Shown here in pieces: positions 11,933 to 22,970 of a stretch of DNA of 64,000 nucleotides. The notes below the pieces were generated by a model. The model saw only the letters and a program-made list of their open reading frames with translations, had not been told where the DNA came from and ran no database searches. The translations under genes were made by a program, and so were the position numbers. The DNA lies in NCBI GenBank assembly GCA_015847255.1, contig JADLZK010001321.1, positions 62,001-126,000 of the forward strand, in the 5' to 3' direction. The stretch comes from Hyparrhenia diplandra (lineage: Eukaryota > Streptophyta > Magnoliopsida > Poales > Poaceae). Position 1 is the first letter of the stretch; every line of letters starts with the position of its first letter.

Positions 11933-13583
11933 CCGACCTCGATCGCGTTTCGTTTGATCGTCGGTGGAGCCGCACAAAGTCTTGGGGCGTGGGTGGCCGG
12001 CGGTGCGGCCGCGAGGCGTGCCCGGCGGCGGTACTGTTTGCCGCCGCACGTGCAGCGCGGTCGTTCCTCTCTACGGCGTGTGTTGGCGGTCAAAATCATA
12101 CACTTTATACCGCCAACTTAACTATATAACATGACAAATAACGTACTTTTTTGCCACACAAACCTTTGCTATTAATCTAGTTCCACTTGTATTCGAAGAA
12201 AATATGTTTTGCGGTATAAATGTGGAAACAGTAAAAGTACGCCTAAAAGAGAAGGAAAGCGCACACCTAGCGTTGCGCTTTATCAAGGGAATGCCACGGC
12301 TGAAACCGGTCCGAATCGGGCTAAAGCACCACGCGGAACGAGACACACAACGGGCCACGAGCCCACCGCCGAAAGCGAGCACGAGGCGGGCCAAACTCGG
12401 GCCGCGCCGAACCCGTGGTGGTCGTGGGGCGCAGGTTCGATCCCGCCGCGCCTTGTTTGCTGTCCCGTCCCCCCGAAGGAGTAGCGGCGGTGCATGTGGG
12501 TGCTTTTCGGGATGGCGCCAAGTTTTCCGCCAAAACCACCGTTTCCTCTTGTATAAATAGAGGGCACACCCCTCTCAATTGATGAACCAATTCCCTTCAT
12601 TGCACACACATAGAGAAGATGTAGAAGTGCCAATCCATTCGGGGAGGGAGTGAGAGAGGAAAGAGTAGGAGTAGAGAGAGGAGTAGCGACCCCTGCCTCA
12701 TGTGTAGTTCGACTTGGCGTCGCACACTCGGCGGATGGAGTGTCGAATATGTCGGCTCCCGCCTCCATACTTGTACCTCTGTGGATCTTCTTCACGACTT
12801 GGCGCAAGAGATCCGTGTCTTATCTTCGCCTATCATTCTTAAATACACGTTATCATTCACTTTGTTGAGTTTATGGGTTTGTTGTTCACCTTTCGGTGAA
12901 TGCTCTAGTAGAGGGTCCCTGATGAAGACGGGATACCCTGTACGCCGCTAGAGTAGTGATGAATAACGTAGACGTGGTGTCTAGGTTATAAATCACCCTC
13001 GTATGCTGCGCAACCCACGGTAGTGAGGTAGGGGATAGGTGGTGACAGCCCTGTTCGCCCACCGTATTCCTCCACGTCGATTCTGCGGAGTAGAGCTGTA
13101 GGGCCGGCATCACTTGGCGGACAGTGCGATCCGGTGCGGTAACACTCACAAAGTAGAAGTTAACCGACTTAGTCTAAGCACTGAAGTAAAACATCACTCC
13201 CACGTTCACCTTCTCATGTTTCTCTGGGTAACTAGTTAGACCAGACTTAACGCTCGTTCCCTGTGGAAAATACGATGCCCTGAATACTTCCGGGTGAAGT
13301 GCTACAATGGTACTTTCCGTGCGCTTGTGGATTATCCCGCTACGCCAAGAAATACCAACAGCGTGCGATGCACACCCGCGCGACGTGCGCTTGGCCCACG
13401 AGCGCATGTGGATGTGCGAGGTCTGCGAGATGGCACCCGCCGCCGTCATGTGCGAGGCCGACGCCGTATTTTGCCGTGGCGCCACCACCTGCGACACCGA
13501 CATCCACGATGCCAACCCGGGCGCCGCCGCCACCCGCAGTCCCCGTCACGCCCATCGGCTCCGAGGCCCTGACCGAAATCTCA
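11933..13583 (+). pseudogene. CONSTANS-like B-box zinc-finger gene fragment, split by a solo LTR
   Basis: Two pieces, 11933-12080 and 13361-13583, read in one frame if the solo LTR and one GCGTG are left out. The first piece gives WGVGGRRCG and a decayed first B-box ending FLSTACDAH. The second continues with LAHERMWMCEVCEMAPAAVM, then CEADAVFC, CDTDIHDANP and, after a one-base shift, VPVTPIGSEAL. HERxWxCEVCE followed by CDxDIHxANP is the classic double B-box of CO-like (BBX) transcription factors, which regulate flowering and light responses. The first box has lost several zinc ligands. No CCT domain is present: the fragment ends at the SIRE LTR at 13584 and is cut on the left by E1. It is a relic, not a working gene. 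Confidence 0.8.
12081..13360 (+). mobile_element. Athila-like solo LTR with perfect 5-bp target duplication
   Basis: Begins TGTTGGCGGTC and ends AATACCAACA. The flanks are GCGTG on both sides (12076-12080 and 13361-13365). It shares blocks with the E2 LTR: the start, the TTCCACTTGTATTCG-like segment, a GTGACAGCCCTGTTCG-like block and GTGCGCTTGTGG near its end. TATA box GTATAAATAG at 12551-12560. No internal region or second LTR, so it arose by LTR-LTR recombination. Confidence 0.88.
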
Positions 13584-15289
13584 TGTTTGGTTTTGGAAAT
13601 TGATGACACCTTGTTATGATAATCCTTTGCTCCAAGTGTGACTTAAGAGATAGGATTGCATGAATGATGTGGAGCATGATGGTCATGAACATGGACGATT
13701 GATGATGTACATGATGGATCGTCAAGCTCGGATGTCGGTTTGGAAAGGACCCAGAGATCAAGGCAAAGGTATAACTTGATAGGGTTTTCTTTCGGTGATC
13801 AAGACACTATAGAGAGTGTGATCACATTTAGGATAGATGGCCGACTATCAAGAGGGAATGCCACGGCTAATCCAATGACAAAGTGCCTCTAGGTCCATAT
13901 TGACTTGCATGTTGCATTTAGACTTGAGAGCACTAACTTCGTTCTTGCCTATTCGATCGCGATATGCTAACATACATGATATTGAGATCATCTTCGATGT
14001 GTTGGCAACTTATGGCAAGAGGCGAAGCAAGGTTGAAGCAAAGGTGACAACAAGATGACGATTCGCGGCAGAAACGCCGGCCGGACGCGCAAAGAACGGA
14101 TTTGGGGGACGCCGTCTTTGACCGGACCGTCCCTTCGGCTACCGTTCGGCCGATTCCGAGAGCACCGCAAATCGACATTTCGATTTGGGACGCATGGCAA
14201 GGAGGGACTGGAAGCATCGGCCAGGGACGCATGCGCTTGGGCCGTCGGCGAGGGGCCAACTGGTCTGTCTGTTGGAACCGGACGCTGGACCGGACGCATG
14301 GGCGCGTCCGGTCGGTGTGTCCGGTCAACACGCACAAAGTGCATTTTGTGCACCAACGGCTCTATTCTTTGGTGGGCTCTATATATACTTGGTTGGCCGG
14401 GTACATGAGCTCTCTCTTGCACATTTGAACACTCTAACACCCTTGTGAGCTTGAGATACTCCACTCCACTCATCTCTTCATCCAAACTTCGAATCTTTGG
14501 TGAGATTGAGAGAGATAGAAGTGCATTTGCTTGTTGCTTGCATCTAGAGGCACTTCATCCTTGGAGGAGCTCTGCGGGATTGTGTTTCTCTTAGGAATTT
14601 GCTTGGTTCCCTAGCGGCTTAGAGGTTGAGGCGGTGTGGAGCTCGATTGGAGCTTGTTCGAGGCCTCACCGGTGGACTTGTGAGGGGTTGAGCCTTACCC
14701 CGCGGGAGATTTGCGAAAGGCATCACTAGTGGATTGCTCGTGGCTTGTGGATCCCCTCTAGTGATTGTTTCATTGAGCTCCCACCGTGGGATTTGGCACC
14801 GGCCATTAAGCTTGTGGAACATCTAGTGGGTGCATCGCCACAACGGGGACTAGCGTCTTGGGCAAGCACGCGTGAACCTCGGTGAAAAATCTCTTGTCAA
14901 GTGTGCTTGTTCGTTGGAGATTTCTCATTGACTTGGTGATTGGCATCAACCACGACACTTCACCGGTGGTATTGTATTCTAGCCTCTTTGCCTTACTTTC
15001 TCTAGTATTCTTGCATAGCTTTGTGTAGCTTGTTTAGTTTGCTAGAATTGTTTAGCTCCTAGTGGTAGAATTAGTTAGCTTATCTTGTCCACCTAGGAGT
15101 AAATTAGCAACCTAGCCATTGCTTGTGATTAGAGACAATAGATTTGCTGGAATTGTCTTGTGGCTTGCATAGCTAGTTTGTAGCACCGCTAAATTTGCTT
15201 CGCCATCTTATTTGCTAACATCTTGGCTTAAGTGTTGTTGTAGAAATTTTTATAGGCTATTCACCCCCTCTCGCCATTAGGACCTTTCA
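13584..15289 (+). repeat. 5' LTR of a SIRE/Maximus-like copia
   Basis: Begins TGTTTGGTTTTGGAAATTGA and ends in ACCTTTCA directly before a TGGTATCAAAGC primer site. TATA box TATATATAC near 14379-14389. The GC-rich part (14070-14330) holds repeated CCGGACGC/GCGTCCGG words. The start sequence and long LTR fit the SIRE/Maximus lineage. Confidence 0.75.
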
Positions 15290-15291
15290 AG

Positions 15292-15310
15292 TGGTATCAA
15301 AGCCGAGGCA
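15292..15310 (+). other. Copia primer binding site (initiator tRNA-Met type)
   Basis: TGGTATCAAAGCCGAGGCA lies two bases after the LTR end. The TGGTATCA core is complementary to the 3' end of the initiator methionine tRNA, the usual copia primer. Confidence 0.8.
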
Positions 15311-15346
15311 CCATTTTTAGAGGGCTTAACAACCTACGGTGACAAA

Positions 15347-15705
15347 ATGGCGCTGAGTTTGCATATCAACAACACCAAGAAGGCGCCACCCTTCGATGGC
15401 ACCAACTTTGCCTATTGGAAGGTGAAGATGACCGCACACCTCAAGTCAATCAATGGAGAAGTGTGGGTTGTGACCGAGAAGAAGTTTGCGGTAGCAAAGA
15501 GGATGCACCAATACCGGTTGAAGAAAAGAAACTTCAAGCCAATGACATTGCCGTGAGTGCTTTTCATGAGGCATTCAATGACGGGTGTTTGAGCAAGTGA
15601 AGTCACTCACCGTTGCTCATGAGATTTGGAAGAAGCTAGAAGTGTGCTATGAGGGCACCGAAGGCGTCAAGCAAGCAAAGGCCTATATCAAGATTTCCTA
15701 ATGCC
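15347..15705 (+). pseudogene. Copia gag, N-terminal part only
   Basis: ATG 15347 follows the primer site by about 40 bp. It codes for MALSLHINNTKKAPPFDGTN then FAYWKVKMTAHLKSIN, the conserved start of SIRE-type gag (F-D-G-x-N-F-x-x-W-K). After a frameshift near 15500 it continues ANDIAVSAFHEAFND, then VAHEIWKKLEV and YEGTEGVKQAKAY, a normal copia gag core. A stop and loss of similarity follow near 15705. The zinc knuckle, protease, integrase and RT are missing. Confidence 0.75.
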
Positions 15706-16020
15706 ATTGCTTGGGGGCAAGCAATATCTGAAGCGGGGGGAGGTGTGAAGCCTGTCGATGGAGCGGCTTCCACAATGACGGCTCCTTCGAAGACAATATG
15801 GAAAACAAGTAAAAGCGTGTTCGATAGATGTGTGTGTTAGTCGATGACATGTGGGCCCAAGGCCGATGCTTTGTAATGATTAAAAGAGAGAGCTCGGGAG
15901 GGGAGAGACCCATGTGTACAAACCGGTTAAACCGAATCGAGCATTGCTTAGGGGTTTAGGGTTCCTCGCCCGTCCACGTCGTATCCTCTCCGCGATCTCG
16001 TGATTGTCTCATGTCGCCGG
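15706..16020 (+). repeat. Possible PPT and 3' LTR fragment of another copia
   Basis: GAAGCGGGGGGAGG (15730-15743) resembles a polypurine tract and is followed by TGTGAAGCC. The next ~275 bp have LTR-like character (GAGACCCATGTGTACAAACC) but no second copy here allows proof. No coding potential seen. Confidence 0.35.
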
Positions 16021-16739
16021 TGTCGGTGTTTTATCGGCAAACCTACCACGGGGTACCAGCGGTAGTAGATTGTGCGATGGGGATCGTCATGATCACGGAA
16101 CCCGAAGGTATGCGCAGAACATGAGACACGATTTATACGAGTTCGGGCCGCCAAGATAGCGTAATACCCTATGTCCCGTTTTGGGGTGTTGTATATTGCG
16201 TCTTGCGCTTGGGTGGTGTTTATTTGCCTCATGATCTCGGGCCCCCGAGAGGGATTGAGTACGTCCTCCTAGGTACACGGAGCCACCTTTATATAGTCCG
16301 GGGGCCGGTTCCTAGTCGGTTACAAGGTAGGAGTCCTAGTAGGATTACACAAGTATGAGTCCTATTAGGATTCTGGGGAATTCTAGTAGGATCCGTCTTC
16401 TTCCTTCCTTGCGGGTACCCGTGGTGTATGCCCGACAAGCCCCCGAGCACTTTGTAGTCTTGAGCGGCGAGTTCGAGTAGTCTTGAAGCTTCGTCGAGTA
16501 GTTCTTGATCATCTCGAGTATGCTGGCTAAGTGAAGTCTTCAATAGTACTTGAACTGCCGAAAAGAGTGGAATGTGGTCTAGCTCATCTCCGAGTACTTT
16601 CAGATTCTCCCGAGTAGTTCCCAGGCGTCCCCGAGTTCTAACACAAGAAGTCTCCAAAGAGTACCCATATTTGTCTTGAAATCTTGATCCATATGGAAGT
16701 GCAATTTGCAGAAATCGCACTCCATATGGAGTGTAGCCC

Positions 16740-17020
16740 CCGAGCCTGAGGTTGAATCGAAGAATCAAGCCGACGATCAATCTTGAATCTGCATCTTCCG
16801 TCTTGAAAAAAAGCGGTGATGAGTGTAGCATAGTAGCCCCGAGCCTCGGAATGATCGGAGAAATCAATCCAAGAGTCTTCAATGTTCGCGAAAGTCATCA
16901 TCCGAGTAGTTTTGTAGTGTGTAGCCCCGAGCCTTGAAGTGATTTGATAATCGGTCCCGAGGGTCTTGATATTGGCGTAAGTCATCATCCGAGTACTCTT
17001 GCAGGCGTCTAGCCCCCGAG
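16740..17020 (+). repeat. Tandem repeat, ~85-bp units (GTAGCCCCGAGCCT...)
   Basis: TGTAGCCCC(C)GAGCCT recurs near 16732, 16828 and 16919, each followed by a GTCTTxA(A/T)T stretch and then AGTCATCATCCGAGTA. Two to three imperfect units inside the LTR. Confidence 0.65.
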
Positions 17021-17154
17021 CATTTGTGCGCTAGGTGAGTTGTATGAGCCACGCCGAGTAGTAATTGGAGTTGAGTCGCCGTCTTTGAAGAAGTAATATA
17101 GACTACTCGAGTTGTCTTCGAGTAGTAATTTTTTTGTCGAGTGGACTTTAGACG

Positions 17155-17430
17155 CTAAGCGACCGAAGTCGACTTTGTGCCATCATAATGGACTTTTTAG
17201 ATGCGACGAAATCGACTTTTGTGCCGTCGAGAGCGGACTTTAGGATGCGATGAAGAAGTCAACTTTGTGCGCGCTGAGCGGACTTGAGAATGCGATGGAG
17301 TAGTCGACTTTAGAGTAAAACCGTAGTATGAAGCTTGTATGAAATCCATAATACAAATCTTGCCGCTGTAGCGGACTTTGATATGCGACTCGAAGTCGAC
17401 TTTGTGCCTTGCGGAGCGGACTTAAGGGTC
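17155..17430 (+). repeat. Imperfect tandem repeat, ~45-50-bp units (GTCGACTTTGTGCC)
   Basis: GTCGACTTT(G)TGC or close variants occur near 17168, 17209, 17258, 17303 and 17394, alternating with GCGGACTT(T) and GATGCGA words. Unit length varies. Part of the same LTR. Confidence 0.6.
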
Positions 17431-17479
17431 GGCACGGAGGCGGAGACCCGAGAGATTAGGAGTCCGAAGCTCAAGACTA

Positions 17480-17935
17480 GTCGAGTAGTACCTAGGGTAC
17501 GGAACCCTATGGTACGAGGCACGAGTAGTACTGGGGTACCGGAACCCTATGGTACGAGGTGCGGGTAGTTGAGATCGACCGGTCGGGTTGTGCCGCCTTT
17601 TGCGGACTTGAGATCGAATCAAGTCGAGTTGAAAAACGAATGGAAACCCAAAACGAAAGGAAATCCGGAAAAATGAATAAGTTTGCCGCCTTTGCGAGCA
17701 AGGAGTACTTAGGGTACGGAACCCATGGTACGAGGCGCGAGTACTTAGGGGCCGCAGTGCGGTTACCCATTAGGGCCGCGGTACGGTTACCCATGGTACG
17801 AGGCGCGAGTACTTAGGGCCGCTGATGCGGTTACCCATTAGGCTGCGGTACGGTTACCCATGGTACGAGGTGCGAGTACTTAGGGCGCTGCACGGTTACC
17901 CATTAGGGCCGTGAGACGATTACCCATGGTACGAG
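17480..17935 (+). repeat. Tandem repeat, ~67-bp units (GGTACGAGGCGCGAGTACTT)
   Basis: GGTACGAGG starts near 17727, 17794, 17861 and 17928, giving periods of 66-68 bp. Each full unit contains TTACCCATTAGG and CGGTTACCCATGG. Two shorter relatives with GGAACCCTATGGTACGAGG lie at 17500-17560. Confidence 0.8.
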
Positions 17936-17940
17936 GCTTC

Positions 17941-18423
17941 CTCACCGTGGCGCCGACGAGCGGCCGGGCGCGGACCCCATGCCACGTCGGCGTAGCGGGA
18001 CTCCGCCATCTCCTCCGGATTTCAAGGAAACGGGAGGGAGCGGGGACGAAGGCGTCGATCCAATACACCACCGCGGGTGTGTTTCCTTTAAATCGATGCT
18101 CGAAGTGTGCTTTTTAGTATACCGGTGCGGACAACGATACGGTTTGTCGGAAAAAGGGTCGCACCCGACGCTGGCGGTGCCAGTGCTACCGTCCGGCCGC
18201 TCATCTCGATTCGCGGTCTGGAATCACGCATGCGTGGTCCGGATTGAAACTACCCGGGCTACACTCCACTAATAATCTTGATTCCATCCCTCCTAATGAT
18301 TCCCTCCACCACGCTTCAAGCCATGGAATCTTTCAATATATTCAGAATTTTAGATGAAGCACTAAGCGATTAGAAAAAAATATTCACACATCACCCGGCT
18401 TAAGTAAAGGCGCAAAGCAATGG
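17941..18423. other. Unassigned GC-rich stretch upstream of the P450 fragment
   Basis: No recognisable ORF or repeat. The last 150 bp become AT-rich and could include the original promoter or 5' UTR of the P450 gene; no clear TATA box was seen. Confidence 0.3.
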
Positions 18424-18905
18424 ATGGATTCGACGGCGGCGATGATGGCAGCGACACTAGCCATCCTCATCGCATTCGCCGCTTCGCTCCCGCTGCTCTA
18501 CCGCCTCCTCTTCACCGGCGCTTGTGGCAAGACAGCGGGTAAGCCCCTCCCTCCCGGCTCCTTCGGCCTACCCGGTCGTCGGGTAGATGCTCAGCCTCCG
18601 CGCGCCCCCTCGCGCCAACACCGCCGAGGAATGGCTCCGCCCGGCGCGCGGTGGCCTACGGCCCGTGTCGCGGCTCTCCCTCTTCCGCCGCCCGACGGCC
18701 TTCCTCGTCGGCCCCGCAGCCAACAAGTTCCTCTTCACCAGCCCGCTGAACAGCCCGAGGCCTTCAGCCGTATGGTCGGCCATCGCGACGGTCCGCGACG
18801 TGGCGGCGGCGACCACGCCCGCTTCTAGGTCATGATGGTGCAATTCCTCAAGCTCGACGCCATCAAATGGCACGTTCTTCGGAATACCTACGCCATATGG
18901 TAGGA
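18424..18905 (+). pseudogene. Cytochrome P450, N-terminal fragment
   Basis: ATG 18424 opens MDSTAAMMAATLAILIAFAA, a hydrophobic membrane anchor, then the Pro-rich hinge PLPPGSFGLPG. A frameshift near 18580 leads to LRAPPRANTAEEWL and VSRLSLFRRPTAFLVGPAAN then KFLFTSPL, which are conserved N-terminal P450 blocks. A further shift gives MMVQFLKLDAIK near 18834. The order and spacing match CYP728/CYP716-like plant P450s (clan 85), ER-bound monooxygenases. The fragment covers about the first quarter of a typical ~490-residue enzyme. The I-helix, ExxR and haem-binding Cys regions are absent, and at least two frameshifts are present. The copia element starts 220 bp further on, so the gene may have been broken by transposon insertion, though no P450 remainder lies in the window. 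Confidence 0.8.
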
Positions 18906-19127
18906 GAACATTTGGGATGGGGCGGGCACCTTGGCACGCCCAAATTGTCGAATGTATCAAAGAATGCGAAATGCACTCAAATTCGATCATGTTCTTTTCT
19001 CGAAATGCACTCGAATTCCTCATGACGAGACTACTAGCTACTGCATGCAGCCCATCCATAAATAAACACGCCAAATCAGAATCTTGCAGCATCGATCGAC
19101 ACAATGCAAACAAACTTTGATTTAATT
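18906..19127. other. Unassigned flank between P450 fragment and copia LTR
   Basis: No coding similarity recognised. It has a repeated CGAAATGCACTC(G/A)AATTC-like word and a TATA-like ATAAATAAAC near 19058. Confidence 0.25.
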
Positions 19128-19357
19128 TGTTGAACTTAATCCTAGCCGATCACCGTCATGTGCATACACTAGGACAGTCGCTTTCGTTTTTGCCTTTGTT
19201 AGCAAGTCCATTGCACGTCGTGGTGCATGTTCGCGGAGCCGCGCCCGCCGCGGGCGGGTCAGCGTCGCGTAGGGACGGCGCGCGCGGTGCTGCGGTGACC
19301 ATAGGATGGCGTGGCTCAGTAAAGACGTGCCCACCGCATGTTCTAGTAGTTGGTTAC
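19128..19357 (+). repeat. Copia 5' LTR, left half
   Basis: Starts TGTTGAACTTAATCCTAGCC and matches 40576-40805. It ends at ...TAGTTGGTTAC where the gypsy insertion begins; the matching sequence resumes at 29975. Confidence 0.9.
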
Positions 19358-20875
19358 TGTTGACACCTGTTATAGCATAATATTATTAGCCAACTAAACA
19401 TGAAATAAGGGCTTAAGATGAATATCAACATAAGTCTAGGGGTCTAACTAACATATTTTCACGAGTTTTGGTATTCTATGACCTTGCAGGGACTAAACAA
19501 TAAAAGCGAGATAAGAACGGTGAGAATCAAGAGTTTACATCTCATACGATGACAAGACTTGACCGTGAATCAACTCAACCCAAAAAGTGGACTAAAACAT
19601 TCTAGAAGACACCGATTTAAGACACGGGGGAGAAACGAGACACGGGTGTGGCTCGGACCCGGGCGATCGCCCGGGATCACCTCTGGCGACCGCCAGGTGG
19701 GTCCCACCTGTCGGCCTCAGATTTCTATGGCGGTTTACCACCGACATTGAGGTTGTATCTACACCGTTGTCCAAGGTCGGTTTGATCCAAGGGTCCCTGT
19801 TCATCACCGAGGCCTATATAAGAAGACCACGACTCGGGGCTAAACCCTAATTCAGTTGTAACTCAAACCAATTCAGTTCTACTCAAGTCCAACCAAGTCT
19901 AGTTCTTAAGCCCTAGTTCATCATATTAGAAGTAGTTAGCTACCTAGATAGCTCTAGAGGAAGTCAAGTTCATCTTGGATTCACGATAGTCAAGAAGTAG
20001 CGGGAGCGAGTTTCTCGTGGCTTCTCTCTTGTATCCAACTGTAAGTATATTTGTTGGAATACAATTGATATGACTTTGTTCTATATAATGATTATATTCT
20101 TAGTGATATGTATCCATGCATGCTATGATTATATATTTAGTTTAGTGAGTTTGTCTTATATCTTATGCATGGAATCGTATAGCATCCACTTAGATGATCA
20201 CTTAGTGGGTGATAAGCAATGTGTAAACGTGGTGTTTATACAACGTTTATCTGCGATTGCACCCTACATTCGGGACGTGTGGTAGATCGCAGGAGTGACA
20301 GTCCTGTTGTGTCCTTTGGAGTCCACCCTCCGAATGATAGGCCAAGTTGAGCCATAATTATGGTGATGATCAAGTTTCATCCTTGATTGTCATTGGTAAT
20401 GCTTACCATGTGTAGATGTATTGCAACCTTGCCATGATAGCTAGATGTATTTGCACTAATTGTAGTATTCATTGACATATGATTATGAGTATCTTAGGAA
20501 TATTCTTTCTATTCTTTCTATATCATGTTAATAGCTCATATGATACTAGTGGCATACCATGATCTTAGACTTGGGTAGTTATCATTTATTATTTATCTTT
20601 ATCTTGTGACTTATCCTCGTTATGAGTATTGTTTGGTGCATATGGCTACTGCACGCATTATACAAGCGCAAGTGGATCTCATAAGTAAATCACAATCTAA
20701 ATCATTAGCCAACCCTATCTCTCTTACTTTCCATAGACTTCCCCTTCCCTGTGGTAAAATATAAATACGATACCTGGATAGACTCCCGGTGAAGTGCTAC
20801 AAAGTGGTATTCTATCTCGTGCGCTTGCGGATATCATGTTCAATCTTTTATCAAGACCTATCAAGAATACCATAC
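19358..20875 (+). repeat. Decayed Athila-like LTR inserted in the copia LTR
   Basis: Begins TGTTGACACC. It has the family blocks CGGGACGTGTGG, AGTGACAGTCCTGTTGTGTC and GTGCGCTTGCGG, and ends near ACCATAC at 20875. Copia LTR bases GTTAC (left, 19353-19357) and ATTAC (right, from 29975) look like its 5-bp target duplication with one change. No intact partner LTR remains. Confidence 0.7.
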
Positions 20876-20882
20876 CCGCATT

Positions 20883-20900
20883 TCTTAGAGCGTTATTGCT
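20883..20900 (+). other. Decayed tRNA-Asp type primer binding site
   Basis: TTAGAGCGTTATTGCTAGG can be read as TGGCGCCGTTGCTGGGG with mostly C-to-T and G-to-A changes, as expected from deamination of methylated cytosines. It sits 8 bp after the presumed LTR end. Confidence 0.45.
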
Positions 20901-21112
20901 AGGGTGACAGACTAGTATGTAGGTAATGCCTAGAAATGAGTGGTATACCTTGAGTACATATCCTAGTGAGATTAACTCCACTATGGATAATGATTCCGAG
21001 ATTACACCCCACAACTAACACCACCTAACTCCGCCTTTGTTGGATCGTGAGATTAATTCCACATCCAAGCTAACATGATTAGATAGATACCATATATATA
21101 TTTCTCTATACA
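20901..21112. other. Residual internal sequence of the decayed gypsy element
   Basis: About 210 bp between the decayed PBS and the start of E2. No ORF. It contains TTGTTGGATCGTG, echoed by TTTGGATCGTG at 29952-29962 on the far side of E2. Confidence 0.4.
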
Positions 21113-22765
21113 TTTGGCGGTCATTATCGAGTATATTATACCGCAAACTTATATCCAATTCTTGAGAAAGGGGGCAAACTTATGATACATATACCTTTAC
21201 TTCTAACCTAGTTCCACTTGTATTCGTGTAGAAATTATGTCTTGCAGGGTATAAAAGTGGAAACGGTACAAAGTCGCCAAATAAATTAGAAAGCGTATTG
21301 AATAAAAGACGCCAAGGAGTGGATCAATCAAGAGGACCAAACCCCGCGCACAATTTGGCCCATGCACCACCATAGGCCCAACATGTGAATGACAAAAGCG
21401 ACGAGGAGAAGGCCGGGGGCGGGAGGCCCGGCCCAGGGGGCGGCGGCCGGCCCACTTGGGGGGCCGGCGCATTATTTCGGCCAAAGTTCCCGCCCTTTCT
21501 CCGGCGGTTTGGAGCGATCTTCAAGCGGCGGTTGCATGTGGTGCAAACTTTCGTTCCGCCAAGAACACCTCGAAGCAAGGAGAGCCCTCCATTCCCTCCT
21601 CCTCTCCTCCACTATATAAAGAGAGGCACTCCTCACTTGTAACAACACAACACACTACACATCACATTGTTACATTCTCACCTTGAGCACCACTCTCTCC
21701 CCTTCATTAGTTTAGTAGTAGGATTCGAGTTAGGCAAAGCTTCAAGGAGGGCTTGTCTCCTTGGAAGGATCTTTTGGTAATTTACTATGAAGTTCTTTCC
21801 TTTATTCAAGTCTCATTATTTATATCGCAATGCATATGAACTAGAGTATAGTTATCCTCATGTTATATTCATATTATGCCAACTAGAGTATAGTTAGTAA
21901 GATGTGATAATTAACATGACTAACTTTAGGCTAATTGAATCATATTTTATTCTTGGAGCGTAGTAGAACTAAGTTCAGTGATGGTGCAGTGTACCTTCGG
22001 GTTTACCTTTACTCTTGCCTGTCGATCCGTAGGGTCGAGGTACCGAGGGGGTTTAGGTAGTTTTCTATAAACGTAAGCGTGGTGCTTAGGTCTATAGAGA
22101 ATCATCACGGGAAATGCCGGCATCCCACGGTAGTGAGGTAGGCGGCGAGAGGGTGACAACTCTGTTCGTCCTTCGCACTCCTCCACGTCCAGGGTGTCGG
22201 GTTGAGTCCTATCAAGTGTCACTTAGGCTGGCATATACCGGGCGCGGGCATCTCCTCATCACTTTAGCCCATCTCTGCTATGAACCATGAATGACATATG
22301 TAGAATATAGTCCGACGCATTGGCGATATTAGAATAGCCAACTCAACATAGGTTTTTCCTTTCTTGTTATTTCCTATTTATTCCTTCTAGTGCTCAAGAA
22401 GTGTGTGTGTCACCACTATCTCCAATATTATTGTCACTTACCCTGTACATGATTAGTGGCTATCCATACATACATTGTGGGCTATCATCATCATATTAAA
22501 TCTAAACCTGCCTTCCCATGGGAAAATATAAATGAACGATACCCGAATACTCCGGGTGAAATGCTACGATGATAGATCCGTGCGCTTGCGGGTTGACCCT
22601 TGCAATATTCAATTTATCTATCACCGACACTCTCTTGACGTTATCATTAAGGATAATATTTATTGTTAGTGATTGCGTTAAGAAATGTCGACAAGCATTT
22701 CTGGCGCCGTTTCTTGGGGATGGGTTCTAAACTGTTTCTAGTAATTGCGCTAAGAAACGCCAACA
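21113..22765 (+). repeat. E2 5' LTR
   Basis: Matches 28301-29944 along its whole length with scattered small indels. It ends CGCCAACA, the inverse of the TGTTGGCG start of the other copy. TATA box ACTATATAAA at 21611-21620. Confidence 0.9.
22702..22720 (+). other. PBS-like copy inside the E2 5' LTR
   Basis: TGGCGCCGTTTCTTGGGG lies about 45 bp before the LTR end, after the word ACAAGCATTTC. The real PBS follows the LTR end after the same ACAAGCAT word. Confidence 0.7.
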
Positions 22766-22772
22766 AGCATTC

Positions 22773-22790
22773 TGGCGCCGTTCTTGCGGG
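22773..22790 (+). other. E2 primer binding site (tRNA-Asp type, altered)
   Basis: TGGCGCCGTTCTTGCGGG, seven bases after the LTR end. The consensus TGGCGCCGTTGCCGGGG is complementary to the 3' end of plant tRNA-Asp; the second half is changed here. Confidence 0.75.
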
Positions 22791-22970
22791 AAGGCAAGGT
22801 TAAAAAAAATATTAATAAAGATGATCATAACCACATGTATGGATGATAGCCCTAATCTTTGCAGGCTAACTCTTTTTGTTTTCTTCATTTGTGGATGAAA
22901 ACGAGGGGATAGTGTATGATTTGGTCACAACTTTTGCCGAATAACCGTCGGCGATCCGAGAGGCCGCAGG

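Larger units (their letters stand above)
16021..17940 (-). repeat. Long LTR (minus orientation), right edge unresolved
   Basis: Starts TGTCGGTGTTTTATCGGCAA on the plus strand. Minus-strand TATA at 16285-16299 (GGACTATATAAAGGTGG). The sequence then consists of CGAGTAG-rich and GCCCCCGAGC-rich repeats typical of gypsy LTRs in grasses. I could not find a matching CCGACA end or second LTR; the right edge is set where the repeat arrays stop. Confidence 0.5.

Noticed and set aside
12204..12807. Long ORFs on both strands within the solo LTR
   Set aside because: They lie in the GC-rich part of an LTR with TATA box and matching families; no protein motif was seen.
17155..17935. Regular short repeats as a CRISPR-like array
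   Set aside because: Units are contiguous and diverged without unique spacers, inside a plant LTR.
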